Assembly (NCBI GenBank): GCA_948144175.1
Contig: CANXME010002192.1
Coordinates: 682,001 to 746,000 of the forward strand
Reading direction: 5' to 3'
DNA length: 64,000 nt
Origin: Closterium sp. NIES-65
Taxonomy: Eukaryota; Streptophyta; Zygnematophyceae; Desmidiales; Closteriaceae
The notes beneath the pieces are model-generated. The model made no database searches and was not told the origin of the DNA. It saw only the letters and a list, made by a program, of their open reading frames with translations. Of this stretch, positions 12,001-22,159 are shown piece by piece; the first letter of the stretch is position 1; each line of letters starts with the position of its first letter. Position numbers and translations under genes: made by a program.

Positions 12001-15000
12001 TCGCGTCTGCACGCGTGGCGTCTGCCCTCAGGCGCCAGCTGGCGGCACACGTCAGCACCCGCATGCACGTGCGTGGGGGGGGTGTAAGTTCAGGAGCGCG
12101 GGGTGTGGGCACCAGGAGCGTACAGCTTAGTGCTGCTGCGGGTGGCGGTGCTGGCAATGGTGGTGGTTTGAAGGAGAAGGAGGAGGCTGTTTCTGCGTAT
12201 GCTCACCTGGCGTCCGTAGCAGCAGCGGATGGGCTGCTCCAGTGGCTGGCAGATGAACACTCGCTGCATCACAGCCACCACCAGCACAACCAGCAGCACG
12301 GGCAGCAGCAGCAGCACCAGCACACTCACCAGCAGCACATGCAGCAGCACAATCAGCAGCAGATGCACAGCAGTGGTGGCCTGGGCCACATGTCACGGCA
12401 CCATGGCAACATACCCACACACCCAGACGCACATGGACATGGCGGCGCTGTTGCTGCTGCTGCCACGACCCATGCAGCCTCCACGCACTTGCACCTGCCA
12501 TCCGCCCATCCCGGCACAGCTAGCGCTGCAGCACCAGGAGCAGCAGGGATTGCACCAGGCGCCACTGCAGGAGGACTTGCAGGAGGAACGGCAGGAGGAG
12601 CGTCAGGGGGAACAGCAGGAGGGACGGATTTCAGCAGTGTAGCTCATCATACCCGCGTTGAGACGTGCCCATTGCTCCCTAACGTACCCCATACAGTGCT
12701 CGAGTTCCCTGAATCCGGCCCTGTTTTAGTCCTTGCTGCTGCAACAGATGTTGCTTATATCGAAGCTGCTAGTAACGGGGCTGAAGCGCCTGGAGGTGCT
12801 GCTGCTGCTGCTGCTGGTAAGGCTGGTGGGAGGCTGGAGGGAGGTAGACCTGGGGTAGGTGGTACTAGGGGACCTTCCGTTTTGGGGAAAAGTGCATTGG
12901 GATCAACAGGGGTGGGAGGGGCGAGGGCAGGAGGAGGGGCGAAGGATGAAGGGAAGGATGGTAGGGGAGGGGTGGAAGGAAGGGGAGGGAAGGTTCTGGA
13001 GGAGGGAGGGACATGTGATTTGGGTGAGTGGGGCCGGGCGTGTGGCAAGCTTTGGCAGCTTGTGGTCGCTAAGGACAAGCTGCGCAGTGTTCTGGGCGTC
13101 GATGGATTTGATTTTGCTGAGCTGGCAGCATGGAGGGAGAGGAGGGAGGCTGACGTTGCAGCAGCTGAAAGGGCAGCTCGAAAATCCGCCGCCGCAGCAG
13201 CAGCTGCAGCAGCAGCCGCGGCAGGCGGAGGAAAAGGAGGCGACGGATGGGGAGGGGGAGGTGGAGGAGGAGAAACAGGAGGAGGCTGGGGCGGAGGAGG
13301 AGGTGGGCAGGGGAAGGTGACAGCTGGGGGAGGCGCAGGGGGGGGATGGGGGGAAGCAGGGGGGAAAGGGAGGGGGGGGGAGGGGGGGCACTGGGGGAGG
13401 AATGGAGCGAGTGCAGACAGAGGCGCAGTTAAGTCTTGGGGTAGGGGGGTTGGGGTCAAGAGCAGTGTCAACACCGAGCCTGATTGGTCTGATTGGGAGG
13501 GAGAAGGAGGTGGATGGAGGAGGAGGGAAGTGGGGAAGCGCAGGGGGGAGCATGGGGGATGTGAGGGAACAGGCGAGGAAGGCAGGAGCGAGTGAGGGCG
13601 AGCAGGGGGGGAGGGTGAAAGGAGGGGCAGGAGAAGAACCAGACGACAACAAGTCGGGTGAGGGGGGAGAGAGGGGAGAGGAGGAAGAGGAGGCAGGTGT
13701 GAGATGGGCGAGAACAGCGCTTGGGGAGCCTCTGGAGGTGCTTAAAACGGGGGGAGAGCTCCTGGAAGGGGTCTGTGTGAATGCACTGAATCCGAGACAA
13801 GCAGTGGTGGCCACCAATCGCAAGGGCCTCCTCTTCTTCGACATTCATTCATCTAGCTCCTCTGGGATCTCCGGTGCCTCTGCTTATGCTGGTTCCACTG
13901 GTCACACCGGTTCCACTGGCTACGCCGGTGCGTCTGGTTACGGCAGTCATGCGGCTGCGGCCGGCTCAGCAGTGTTTGACAGTCTCTGGGCGTCAGCCTG
14001 CTGGCCTGCTGATAGCTACGCAGGCCGTGTTGCCACGCCCCCTCCCGCCCACTTCGCCCTCCTCACCCATTCCCCTAGCGGCCGCATGAACCTGCCCGGT
14101 TCTGCTGGTGCTGCTGGTGGTGGGGGTGGTTGGGGCGGGGCGGCAGGGCAAAGCGGGGAGAGCATGGGAAGCAGTGGGCCCGGGAGCATGGGAGGGGGGG
14201 GGGGTGTAGGCCGGCTGGGCGGGTTCGGGAGCAGCAGTTTCAGCAGCGCGAGCATCGGCAACAATCCTGCAAACACCTCCTCGCCCTTCTCCCCGATAGG
14301 CTCGGCGGTGGGCCGGGGCGCGGCGGCTCGGGATTCGTCTTATGCGGGCGGCGTGGGGATGGGGATTCCGGGGTATGGGGGGATAGGCGCGTGGGGATTG
14401 GGATGGGAGGACTTGGAGGATGCGGAGGAGGGGTATGTGGACCCACCGGCCACGGCAGAGTCTGTAGCGGGGAGGGCGTTGGCAGCTCACCCTCTCAGGC
14501 CCTTCTTCCTGGTCGGCTCCACCAATACTCACGTATACCTCTGGCAGGTGGGTGGGCTGCTTCCCTGTGGCAGGTGGGTTGTTGGGTATGTGAGTCTATA
14601 GCAGCAGGTGGGTGGCAGGTGGGCCGCTCTGGCAGGTGCCGGGGCTGCCCTGATTGCCTTGTATCATTCCCCCGTGTATCATTCCCCCGTGTATCATTCC
14701 CCCGTGTATCATTCCCCCGTGTATCATTCCCCCGTGTATCATTCCCCCGTGCATCATTCCCCCGTGTATCATTCCCCCGTGTATCATTCCCCCGTGTATC
14801 ATTCCCCCGTGTATCATTCCCCCTCGTGCATGCATCATTCCCATGTATCATCCACACATACCATCCAAACCCGTGCCCCAGTCCGGTGCGCCAGCAGCAA
14901 CAGCAACGCATGGCGTGCTCCCAGCAGCCAACACCCCCGTGCCGCGGGTCATCCCCTCTGTCACCTCCCTCTCCCTGCACCGCTACGGGGAGCGCTTCGC

Positions 15001-17790
15001 CACCGCTGCTGCTCATCTCTCTCGCATTCCCCTCACCCACTCCGCAACCACCCTCCCTGCTGCTGCTCTGATGCTCCTCACTCTTTGCTGGGCTTCTCCC
15101 TCGTGAAAGAAGGAGTGTTTTGAGACGTCTCAAAAAACTCCCCTCACCCACTCCGCAACCACCACCGCTGCTGCTCTGATTCTCCTCACTCTTTGCTGGG
15201 TTCTCCCTCCTGCCCTCTTTCTCCCCACCATACATCATCCCCACCCCCACAGTTCGGTGCGCCAGCAGCCACGGCAACGTATGGGGTGCTGCCAGCTGCC
15301 AACACGCCAGTGCCGCTGGTCATCCCCTCTGTCACTGCCCTCTCCCTGCACCGCTACGGGGAGCGCTTCGCCACCGCTGCTGCGGATGGCACGGTGTCGA
15401 TGTGGCAGCTGGAGGTGGGGGGGAGGAGCAACGTGAAGCCCACTGAGACCAAGCACTGCTTTGGGCGGAGCGCCAGGTGAGAGGGGGAACGGTGAGGCGA
15501 TGGATTGTCTCGTGCTATGGGACCGCTGCTGCGGACGGCACGGTGTCGATGTGGCAGCTGGAGGTGGGCGGGCGCGGCAACGTGTGAAGCCTGCAGAGAC
15601 CAAGCACTGCTTTGGACGGAGCGCAAGGTGAGAGGGGAAAGGGGGAATGGTATTGTGGCAGGTGAAATTATGAAATACGCTCCACAACTCTTCCCCAGAC
15701 TCGCTTTGCATATCCCACCTTTCGTCTCTCCACCTGACCACTGCATGCAGTGACGTGGCATTTCTTGGCCCAGGAGCAGCGTGCTGGTATTCAAAAACTC
15801 CCTATTCTGCATGCGGGCCCAGCATGCACGCATGCAGCGTGCTGGCATTCCATGCATGCTGCTCACCCCGCATGTGATGAGTGGATTTTTGAGTTTTTGA
15901 GAATTCTCAAAAACTCCCTATTCTGTGCATACTGCTCACCCCGGATGTGATGAGTCCAGTATTGAGTCGACTAAAAAATCGACGCATCATGCTATCCATG
16001 CAGGCCTTCTATCCATGCTGCTCACCCCTTGGCTCCAAAATCCACCCCACCTCACCCCACCCCGTTCCACCCCTCCACACCCCACTTTCCCCTCACAGTG
16101 GAGTGGCGTTCATAGGGGCGAGCAGCAGTGTGCTGGCAGCGGTGGGGCAGAGCCCATCTCAGGACAACCGGGTCGTGTGGGACTCCTGAGACGTCTAGAA
16201 AATCTCACCCAACTTCATTCCACCTCACCCCACTACACCCTGCATTCCCTGCCCACAGTGGAGTGGCGTTCATAGGGGCGAGCAGCAGTGTGCTGGCAGC
16301 GGTGGGGCAGAGCCCATCGCAGGACAACCTGGTCGTGTGGGACTCCCTCGCCCCGCCCAACGCCTCCCGCGTTGCCATCAACTGCCACCAAGGCAAGTCC
16401 GCCGTTCAACCGATTGTCACCTAGGCTTCTCCAGAAGTCCGTCATTCTGGTCCAGTTCTCCTGCCACCAAGGCATGGGCTCTTGCATGGGGCAGAGACCC
16501 TCGCACATGTAGAGAGGGTATTTTTGAGACGTCTCAAGAATAACCTCTCTACACGTCGAGTTCTCCTGCCACCAAGGCATGGTCTCTTGCATGGGGCAGA
16601 GCCCCTCGCAGGACAACCTAGTCGTGTGGGACTCCCTTGCTCCGCCCAACGCCTCTCATGTTGCCACCAACTGCCACCAACTGCCACCAAGGCAAGTTCC
16701 ACAGTTGAGGCGTGATTACCCGTCCATGCACGCTCCTTACTCCGTTTCTCTCAGCGTTGCCCCTTTCTCACCACCATCCGTCAACTTCTCAACATCATAT
16801 CCCTCTCCTCACTCATCCCACTGCAGGTGGCGCCACCAGCATCGCTATCGTTGACAACACCATCCCTGCTGCCGCCGCCACAGGGAGCACCGGGGGAGCA
16901 GCAGCACGGGGAGGAACAGGGGGTGGCAACGGAGGAGGAGGAGGAGGAGGACAGCTGTCGGCGTCTCATTCGCTGATCGTGACAGGCGGCAAGGCCGGCG
17001 ATATCTCAGTGCACGATTTCCGGTTCATTGCGAGCGGCAAGAGCGGCCGCAAGGGGGGCGGAGGCGGGGGCGGGGGGAGCAAAGACGGAAGCAGAAACAT
17101 CAGTAACAGCAACAACAGCGGCGGCGGTGGCGGCAGTGGCAGCAGCGGTGGCGGTGCAGGCAGTGGTGCAGTGGGCAGTGGTGGTGGTGGTGGGTATGGG
17201 GATCGGGCGCTGTGGCACATTCCCCGGGCGCACAGCAGCAGTGTGTCGGCGATTCTATCCCTGCCCGGCACGCCGCTGTTCCTGAGTGCGGGCAAGGACG
17301 GTGAGGTGAAGCTGTGGGACGCCTCGCGCTGCCAGCTGCTCAGGGAGTGGCCCCGCGTGCATGAGAAACGCACTTTCCTTAATGCCCGCGGCTTTGGAGC
17401 CGTCATGCAGGTGGGTGTGCTGTGTGGGCTACTGGGTGCTAGTCACGCAGGTGGCTGTGCTGCTGGTTGGGGGAGTGGGCTTGTATGCAGTCCTGGTTGT
17501 TTACTTCTTGGTTCCCATCGCGGTAATGGATGTGGATGCTTTGTTGCCCATTCTCTCCCCTTTCAATTGCAGGATGGTGTGATTGATATGAGTTCATCAA
17601 CCCGAGGCATCCTTACATGTGATGATGAGTGGTTTATTGTTAACCCATTCTGTTACCCGACCTTCTCCCCCTCCCTTCTTTTCTTCTTTCTCAATGGCAG
17701 GTTGGTGTGATGGATATGATTCCCTCAACCCATGGCCTTCTAACATGTGGCGGTGATGGGTTTGTCAAGCTCATTCCATTTACTGCATAA
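1..17790 (+). CDS. DMXL / Rabconnectin-3 / Rav1-like WD40 protein, 5' end outside the window
   Basis: The open frame at 26-4974 begins inside the gene: WLVGVGPRGTVVLWAVFCLD is the WD40 stretch found in plant DMXL proteins, so the true start lies upstream. Exons supported by phase are ?-4974, 5402-5891, 6166-6330, 8115-8393, 8759-9562, 9849-~13.5 kb, ~13.7 kb-14547, 15253-15476, 16259-16392, 16827-17410 and 17701-17790 (TAA). The Rav1 C-terminal core is clear in the 5402-8393 exons: LGVGYWLCNTTQLRQL, DPKDCALLYMVLDRRSVLHG, AAALKNAYVLLSQHRFDLAA, NDPQLALVLCRLREDK. C-terminal WD40 blades follow (GKDGEVKLWD, CGGDGFVKLIPFTA). In yeast and animals this family drives V1-Vo V-ATPase reassembly on endomembranes; the same role here is inference. 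The protein is swollen by Gly/Ala/Gln/Ser low-complexity linkers. The junction around 13.48-13.70 kb changes frame and I could not place the intron. Several exons have decayed tandem copies (listed separately). Confidence 0.85.
4979..5401 (+). repeat. Intron with CT-rich tract and a partial copy of the next exon start
   Basis: The intron begins with a CCCTCC/CCGT pyrimidine tract (about 4990-5100). It holds a first copy (about 5280-5325) of the acceptor and exon start that is used at 5402. Both copies read CTGCAG followed by GTTCTGGCTCGC; the first is followed by an in-frame stop (TGA). Confidence 0.6.
5920..6100. repeat. GTGTGGTGGA-type minisatellite in DMXL intron
   Basis: Short units of the form TGGAGTGTGG/TGGAGTGTGC repeat with small variations through the intron between exons ending at 5891 and starting at 6166. 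They read through in all frames and are not coding. Confidence 0.7.
6384..6733. repeat. GGGTCAGGGTCGGG minisatellite in DMXL intron
   Basis: About 350 bp of hexamer-like GGGTCA/GGGTCG units with periodic GGGCCT interruptions, grouped in higher-order units. It is G-rich on the + strand with regular GGG runs, so it could form G-quadruplexes. It lies just after the donor at 6331. Confidence 0.85.
6824..8591 (+). repeat. Tandem decayed copies of the DMXL exon 8115-8393
   Basis: The stretch that encodes AAALKNAYVLLSQHRFDLAA recurs about seven times: near 6835-6965, 7113-7260, 7340-7470, 7566-7600, 7756-7910, 7985-8060 and 8115-8393. A further copy of its 3' half lies at 8430-8591. Most copies keep the acceptor but lose the reading frame or the donor. 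Only 8115-8393 (93 codons) joins in phase to both neighbours (6330 and 8759). Divergence between copies is low, so the duplications are recent. Use of other copies as alternative exons is possible but unproven. Confidence 0.8.
7521..7560. repeat. 40-bp palindrome (GACGTC core) between direct repeats
   Basis: ATGAAGATTGG, then TTTTGAGACGTCTTAAAA, then the reverse complement arm ending in TTCAT. One mismatch breaks the symmetry. It sits between two copies of the same local sequence (7412-7520 and about 7567-7659). A nearly identical hairpin is found at 57744-57783. It is followed by ACACGT. Confidence 0.85.
14548..15252 (+). repeat. DMXL intron with 15-bp minisatellite and decayed exon copy
   Basis: At 14660-14822 about eleven copies of a 15-bp unit (ATTCCCCCGTGTATC) run in tandem. 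At 14881-15020 lies a copy of the start of exon 15253-15476 (GAPAAT...VLPAANTPVPRVIPSV) that loses similarity after FATAAA. Confidence 0.8.
15113..15140. repeat. Palindrome TTTTGAGACGTCTCAAAA at a duplication junction
   Basis: GAGTG-TTTTGAGACGTCTCAAAA-AACTC is an imperfect inverted repeat. A segment of about 75 bp (about 15028-15102, CCCTCACCCACTCCGCAACC onward) is repeated directly after it (about 15138-15214). Confidence 0.85.
15510..15630 (+). repeat. Partial second copy of the DMXL WD exon 3' half
   Basis: It repeats GCTGCGGACGGCACGGTGTC through the donor GTGAGAG of exon 15253-15476. A frame change (AACGTGTGAAG) makes it non-coding. Confidence 0.75.
15780..16050. repeat. Short direct repeats around GAATTC- and GTCGAC-centred palindromes
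   Basis: AAAAACTCCCTATTCTG and CATACTGCTCACCCC-like segments occur before and after the palindrome AGTTTTTGAGAATTCTCAAA (15892-15915, arms continue to AAACT). A second, imperfect palindrome GAGTCGACTAAAAAATCGAC (15965-15984) is followed by a third CATGCTGCTCACCCC copy. All lie in the DMXL intron between 15476 and 16259. Confidence 0.75.
16094..16346 (+). repeat. Duplicated DMXL exon start with a GACGTC remnant between copies
   Basis: Two 93-bp direct repeats (16094-16186 and 16254-16346) cover the acceptor and the first part of the exon encoding GVAFIGASSSVLAAVGQSPS. The first copy ends at TGAGACGTCTAGAAA, a decayed form of the recurring palindrome. The second copy continues into the complete exon 16259-16392. 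Confidence 0.8.
16393..16826 (+). repeat. GC-AG intron with further partial exon copies and a 53-bp palindromic insert
   Basis: The exon ends at 16392 with donor GCAAGT. Phase requires this GC donor: CAA G joins GT GGC at 16827. In the intron, 52-bp direct repeats at 16454-16505 and 16559-16610 flank a 53-bp insert (16506-16558). Its arms AGAGAGGGTATT and AATAACCTCTCT surround TTGAGACGTCTCAAG, and its ends read CATGT and ACACGT. A further exon 3' end with the same GC donor lies at about 16605-16697. Confidence 0.8.
17411..17700 (+). repeat. Last DMXL intron with a decayed copy of the last exon
   Basis: Positions 17574-17640 repeat acceptor plus GATGGTGTGATTGATATGAG, a diverged copy of the terminal exon 17701-17790. 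It lacks the frame into LIPFTA and the stop. Confidence 0.7.
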
Positions 17791-18660
17791 GCCATCAGAC
17801 CAGTCAGATGGTTCGTTGTGCCATAAAAGTACCCATTCATGGTGTAATTGTGATGATTCGTTATGAGTTACGATCGATTCTTATCAATCTTGTGACGCCG
17901 CTTCAGCTGTTCAGCTATTAGCATTCATGAATTGGAGCCAAAAACTAGGTCTCTCTTTCTTTCACTCACTCTATTCGTGCACAATATCGCAACCGCGGCC
18001 GCTAATAGCGAGGATTGGAATGTCAGCTCGACCAAACATCCAAGTGCAAAATTGAACAAATCACCATATTCTTTCTACGCAGGACAGGTGGAACACAGCA
18101 GTTGTTTTCTTACTCAGAACACATCACGCCTCGCCGTCACCGTCGCCATGCACGCTTCTCTCGTCGCACCCGAGGTGGCCGCGACGCCACTCAATCAACC
18201 CGCGCGTATCGCGATGTTGGAAATTCCACCCTGAGCGCTCGAAAGCAGCACGCTAGCATGGCACTCTCACCGATGGGAACCACTGGAAACCGCGTTCCCA
18301 TCATTTCCATGGGCCGGTCTTCCCTCTCACGCCTTCTCTACACGCCATTCTCATCATCGCATCGGCCGTTATGCTCGTTACCCCTTCTCGTCGTCGTCCT
18401 TTTCATCTACCTTCGCTGCTCTCACGCTCTCTTCTTCCTGTCCGGTCTCCAGACGCTCTCAGCTTCGGGTGAATTGATAATCGTTCGTGTCTCGTCAGTC
18501 GGAATAGAGCTTGCTTCCTTCTCTCAGCTTCTTATTTGTTTCCTTCTCACGGCTGAATTCGAAGCACAGGTTAATCTCGTGTGACACGTCAGCGTTATCA
18601 TCACTCCCTGGTAGTGCACATCACCATTCAGCGTTCTCAAGTTGCTCCTCTCGATCCGCC
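17791..18660. other. Intergenic: DMXL 3' flank and upstream region of DUF3339 gene A
   Basis: No coding similarity recognised. Positions about 18150-18235 (CATGCACGCTTCTCTC... GTTGGAAATTCC) resemble 20126-20200 upstream of DUF3339 gene B. The two genes were therefore probably duplicated with their upstream DNA. Confidence 0.5.
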
Positions 18661-19256
18661 ATGGCGCTTAGCTGGCTCACGCTGTTCCTCATCGTCGTGC
18701 TCTTCATCGTGCTGTCTCCCGGGCTGCTGCTCCAGGTACTTTCTGTTAATGAGATGCTGGCTGGCATGTGACATGACATATTCATACTGGATGTCAGCTT
18801 GGAAAGCGTGTCAACATGTGTATCCCGTTTCCCATGTTGGTAATCTTCATCGTGCTTTCTTTGGGGCTGCTGCTCCAGGTACTGTTAATGTGATGCAGGC
18901 ATGTGACAGGATGGTTATACTGCATGTCTCGTTCATGTTAGATACTATCCTCGTGAATGTGTTTATCATTCTCCGTTTATCGCTCTCTGTTTTATCATTC
19001 TTTGTATCGTCTGCTTGGAGGGTCTTTAATCTTACCTCACACGTAATCTTATGAATACATCCCTTCGCACCGCTTCTCTCTTGCTGTTTTGTCTCAGATT
19101 CCAGGCGACACACAGCCAATAGAGTTCCGCAACTGGCGCACGTCTCTCGCGTCAGTGTTGGTGCATGCAGTGGTGTTCTTCATCTTGCTGCTTCTCATTG
19201 ATGAGTATTACTTCTCCAGTGCTGCTGGCGGCGGTGGTGGGGGAAAACATGATTAG
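18661..19256 (+). CDS. DUF3339-family small membrane protein, gene A (77 aa)
   Basis: Exon 1 is 18661-18735 (MALSWLTLFLIVVLFIVLSP then GLLLQ) and exon 2 is 19098-19256 (IPGDTQPIEFRNWRTSLASV..., TAG). Both junctions are canonical and in phase. The pattern fits plant DUF3339 proteins of about 70 aa: a first membrane helix ending in LSPGLLxQ, a short polar loop with P-G and EF-N-TS, then a second helix (VLVHAVVFFILLLL), ending here in a Gly-rich tail. The function is unknown. The intron contains a short copy of the exon 1 3' end (about 18846-18880), and a copy of exon 2's 3' half follows the gene. Confidence 0.8.
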
Positions 19257-19323
19257 ATGATCAAGCGTTGTTTGTTGTTGGGGGTGGCGGCAGTGGGAAG
19301 TGTCATAGGATAATAATCATCGG

Positions 19324-19426
19324 TCAGTGTGTTGGTGCATGCAGTGGTGTTCTTCATCTTGCTGCTTCTGATCGATGGGTATTACTTCTCCAGTGCTGCT
19401 GGCGGTGGTGGTGGGAAGCATGATTA
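19324..19426 (+). pseudogene. Partial duplicate of DUF3339-A exon 2
   Basis: It repeats TTGGTGCATGCAGTGGTGTT through the Gly-rich tail and TAG of exon 2 with few differences. It has no acceptor and no 5' half. It lies 68 bp after the gene's stop, so it is a tandem duplication fragment. Confidence 0.75.
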
Positions 19427-20530
19427 GAGGATGAAGTGTGGTAGTTGTGCTGCTGCTGCAGAATGTTGGGATAGAACGACAGCATTGTTAGTGGGCAATC
19501 TGCAATTTTGTCTGTAGATGCAGTGAAATTCAGTGTCTGTAGATAACAAGTAGTGTTTGTACAGTGCTTTCCTGTAAATAATGCATCTTGAAACAGCTGA
19601 TGCTGCTAGAAAATGCGCTTTGCTTATGCACAAATCCCCCTACATGCTGTTTCTCAGCCAGCAAGACCCTTCTTGAACTTTTAAATGCTTACAGTAGAAT
19701 GTTGATCTAGCCCGGCTAGATTAAGATTTTTTACCGCAAGCCTGAAAGCCTGCCAGCCCGCCAGCCCCGACTAGACTATTCACAGAAATTTCCTGATTCA
19801 GATTCAGAACTGAAATCACCTCATTACACTATCGTAAAGAGCGTAGCTTTTTTTCCGTTGGTTGATTCTGTACCTTCTACCATACCATCAGTTAGAATTC
19901 CATATGTGTTTTAGCATTGTAAAATGCAATTTCCATATGTAGAAATCCATACCTTTGTAACACCCTACTGCAATTTGACTTCAAGCGGAGCATGCTACAA
20001 TCTGGTATGGCAAACCCAATGTCCTCCCGTCCTGCCGTGACAAGCAGCAGATGCCGTGTACAATGGGGTACGTAGCAGCTTATCTGCTCTTCTATCGAGA
20101 CGAGTCAGCACTAACTACCACCGCCATGCACGCTCCTTTCGGCCTGCCCGCGACGTGGCAGCGGCATCACTCGAGCCACATGTCGCGGCGTTGGAAATCA
20201 CGAAGCGCGGGGAGCATTGTGTTATGTACCAACTAAATCTGAACCATCTCGAACCGAACCGCATGTCGCATGCCTCATCCTATCATTCCGCCCTCCCCGC
20301 TGTTCCTCTTCTCTCTCGTCCCTCTCCCCTCCGGCGTTCCACGCTGATAGATTCAATACGGGCGACATCTCCTCCCCTGTTTACCCTTGCGTATCGTCCT
20401 CGCTCCTCGCAATATTTTTCTTGGCATAACGCTCAGCAGCCCTTGAAAGAGCTCCGTTCAGCCAGCTCTAGCTGTATCTCGTTCTCCTATTCTCACAGAA
20501 TCTTTATTCGTGGGGTTTTCTTGAAAAGGC
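19427..20530. other. Intergenic region between the two DUF3339 genes
   Basis: It is AT-richer than its surroundings, with no frame I recognise. The last part, about 20120-20200, is related to the region upstream of gene A. Confidence 0.5.
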
Positions 20531-21412
20531 ATGATGTTTTTCACGTGGTATGGCCTCGTGTTCATCACCGTCCTCTTCGTCCTCCTCTCCCCGGGGATGC
20601 TGCTGCAGGTACGTTCCAGCTACTCTCCAATCGTCAGTTTGCGACAATATGAAGCCTAGATTGTTTCAAGTTCGCTCTGGGTTGCTTCAGGTTCGCCCTG
20701 GATTGCTTCAGGCTCGTTGTAGGCTGCTTCAGCTTCGATTTGATCACCAATAAAACTGGGTGTGGTAGATCAGATGTGCTCATATGTTTTGAGCATGGCG
20801 TGGTGTCTATATAGATCTGATATGAAGGCCAGAGTAAGCCAGAGTAAGCCAACCATTGAAAACCATGCGCATGATTTCATGACTCGAGCCTTCAGTTCCT
20901 TATTCGAGTTCTTCCCTCTCCGCTCTACCCAACCTCCTTCACATCCTTCTCCGTTCCCTCCCCATTGGTACCCTTTCCTTCAGATCCCAGGAGACAACCA
21001 GCCAGTGGGGTTTCAGAACTGGCGCACGTCGCTGCCCTCCGTGGTGGTGCACGCAGTAGTCTTCCTCGCCCTCATCCTTCTCTCCCACTGTCTTTTCCCC
21101 ATACCCCCACCCCCCTCCCACTCTCCCCTTTTCCTTCATGCAGATCCCAGGAGACAACCAGCCGGTGGAGTGTCAGAACTGGTGCACATGCTGTCTAACT
21201 CACCCTCATCCTGCTCTTTAACTGGCTATTCCTTTCCCCCCCCCCACACACTTTCCACTGGCTCTTGCCCCATGCAGATCCCAGGGGACAACCAGCCAGT
21301 GGAGTTTCAGAATTGGCGCACCTCTCTGCCATCAGTGGTGGTGCACGCCGTAGTCTTCCTCGCCCTCATCCTGCTCTCCAATTGGCTCTTCCCTTCCTTT
21401 CTACACGGGTAG
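20531..21412 (+). CDS. DUF3339-family small membrane protein, gene B (70 aa)
   Basis: Exon 1 is 20531-20608 (MMFFTWYGLVFITVLFVLLS then PGMLLQ). Exon 2 is 21278-21412 (IPGDNQPVEFQNWRTSLPSV, then VVHAVVFLALILLSNWLFPS, TAG). The layout is as in gene A: two hydrophobic helices with a short loop. Two earlier exon-2 copies (20984 and 21144) precede the one used. The first would join in phase but runs into a long non-family tail; the second is internally deleted. The 21278 copy is chosen because it ends like the family. Confidence 0.78.
20984..21230 (+). repeat. Two upstream copies of DUF3339-B exon 2
   Basis: Copy 1 (20984-about 21100) is intact through ALILLSH and then diverges. Copy 2 (21144-about 21230) has a deletion inside the loop/helix. 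Both keep the CAG acceptor and ATCCCAGGAGACAACCAGCC. If copy 1 is spliced in, the product would have a different C-terminus. Confidence 0.8.
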
Positions 21413-22159
21413 ATGAGAGCAAGTGTGGGCCTTGGAAGCTCTCAGTTGCACCAAGTCATGTGTAGATGAGAGTGGCTAGGCTCCTGCTGGATAGTCTGTA
21501 GGTCGGGTGTGCGTATAAAGGTCTTGTCTTGGTGTAATAGAACATTCATTTGTATATACCTGTTGCATTTGTGATCAATTTGAATGTTGGATTAATCAGC
21601 CCCTGTCCAGTTGGTTCAATGTGAACATGGTTCAGGAGCTTTATGGGTCTTGCATTCAACTAGAGATGAGAAAGACGCCAATGGCAATTGCTTCAAACGA
21701 TTCGAACTACGGTATCTACCATGTTAAAGACCACAAACGCGAGAAAGCTATTCCAACAATTACCGTATTTTGGTACAGTACAGTAGTACATGAGCTGCAT
21801 GCATTGCATTCAACCGTGGGGGTTTCGATTGAACATGTGTTACCATAACTGGAACTGAGAACAATATGTCATCTCTTGTTCCCATTCCCATACCAGACAA
21901 CAGCGCCTTCCTACATGGCTCGGTGTCAGAAGGGGAAGGAAGAGAAGAGAGTACACTTGGTGAGATTGAGAGGGGAGACAGTGGAGTGGAGTAGACCCTA
22001 GCGAGTCCCTGCTGCTTCCACCCACACTCCCCACTCCACAATCCCACTCACCCTACTCCTCCACCTCCCACTTCACCAACCCCCCTCAGCCTTCCCCAAC
22101 ACGACCTCCCCCCACTCAATCCGTTTCCCACTCCGCCTTCCCCCTCTCCCCCCCTCTTC
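21413..22159. other. Intergenic region between DUF3339-B and the MKP1 3' end
   Basis: Nothing coding is recognised. A C/T-rich segment at about 22020-22160 (CCACTC-rich) leads into the tandem array that follows. Confidence 0.5.
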
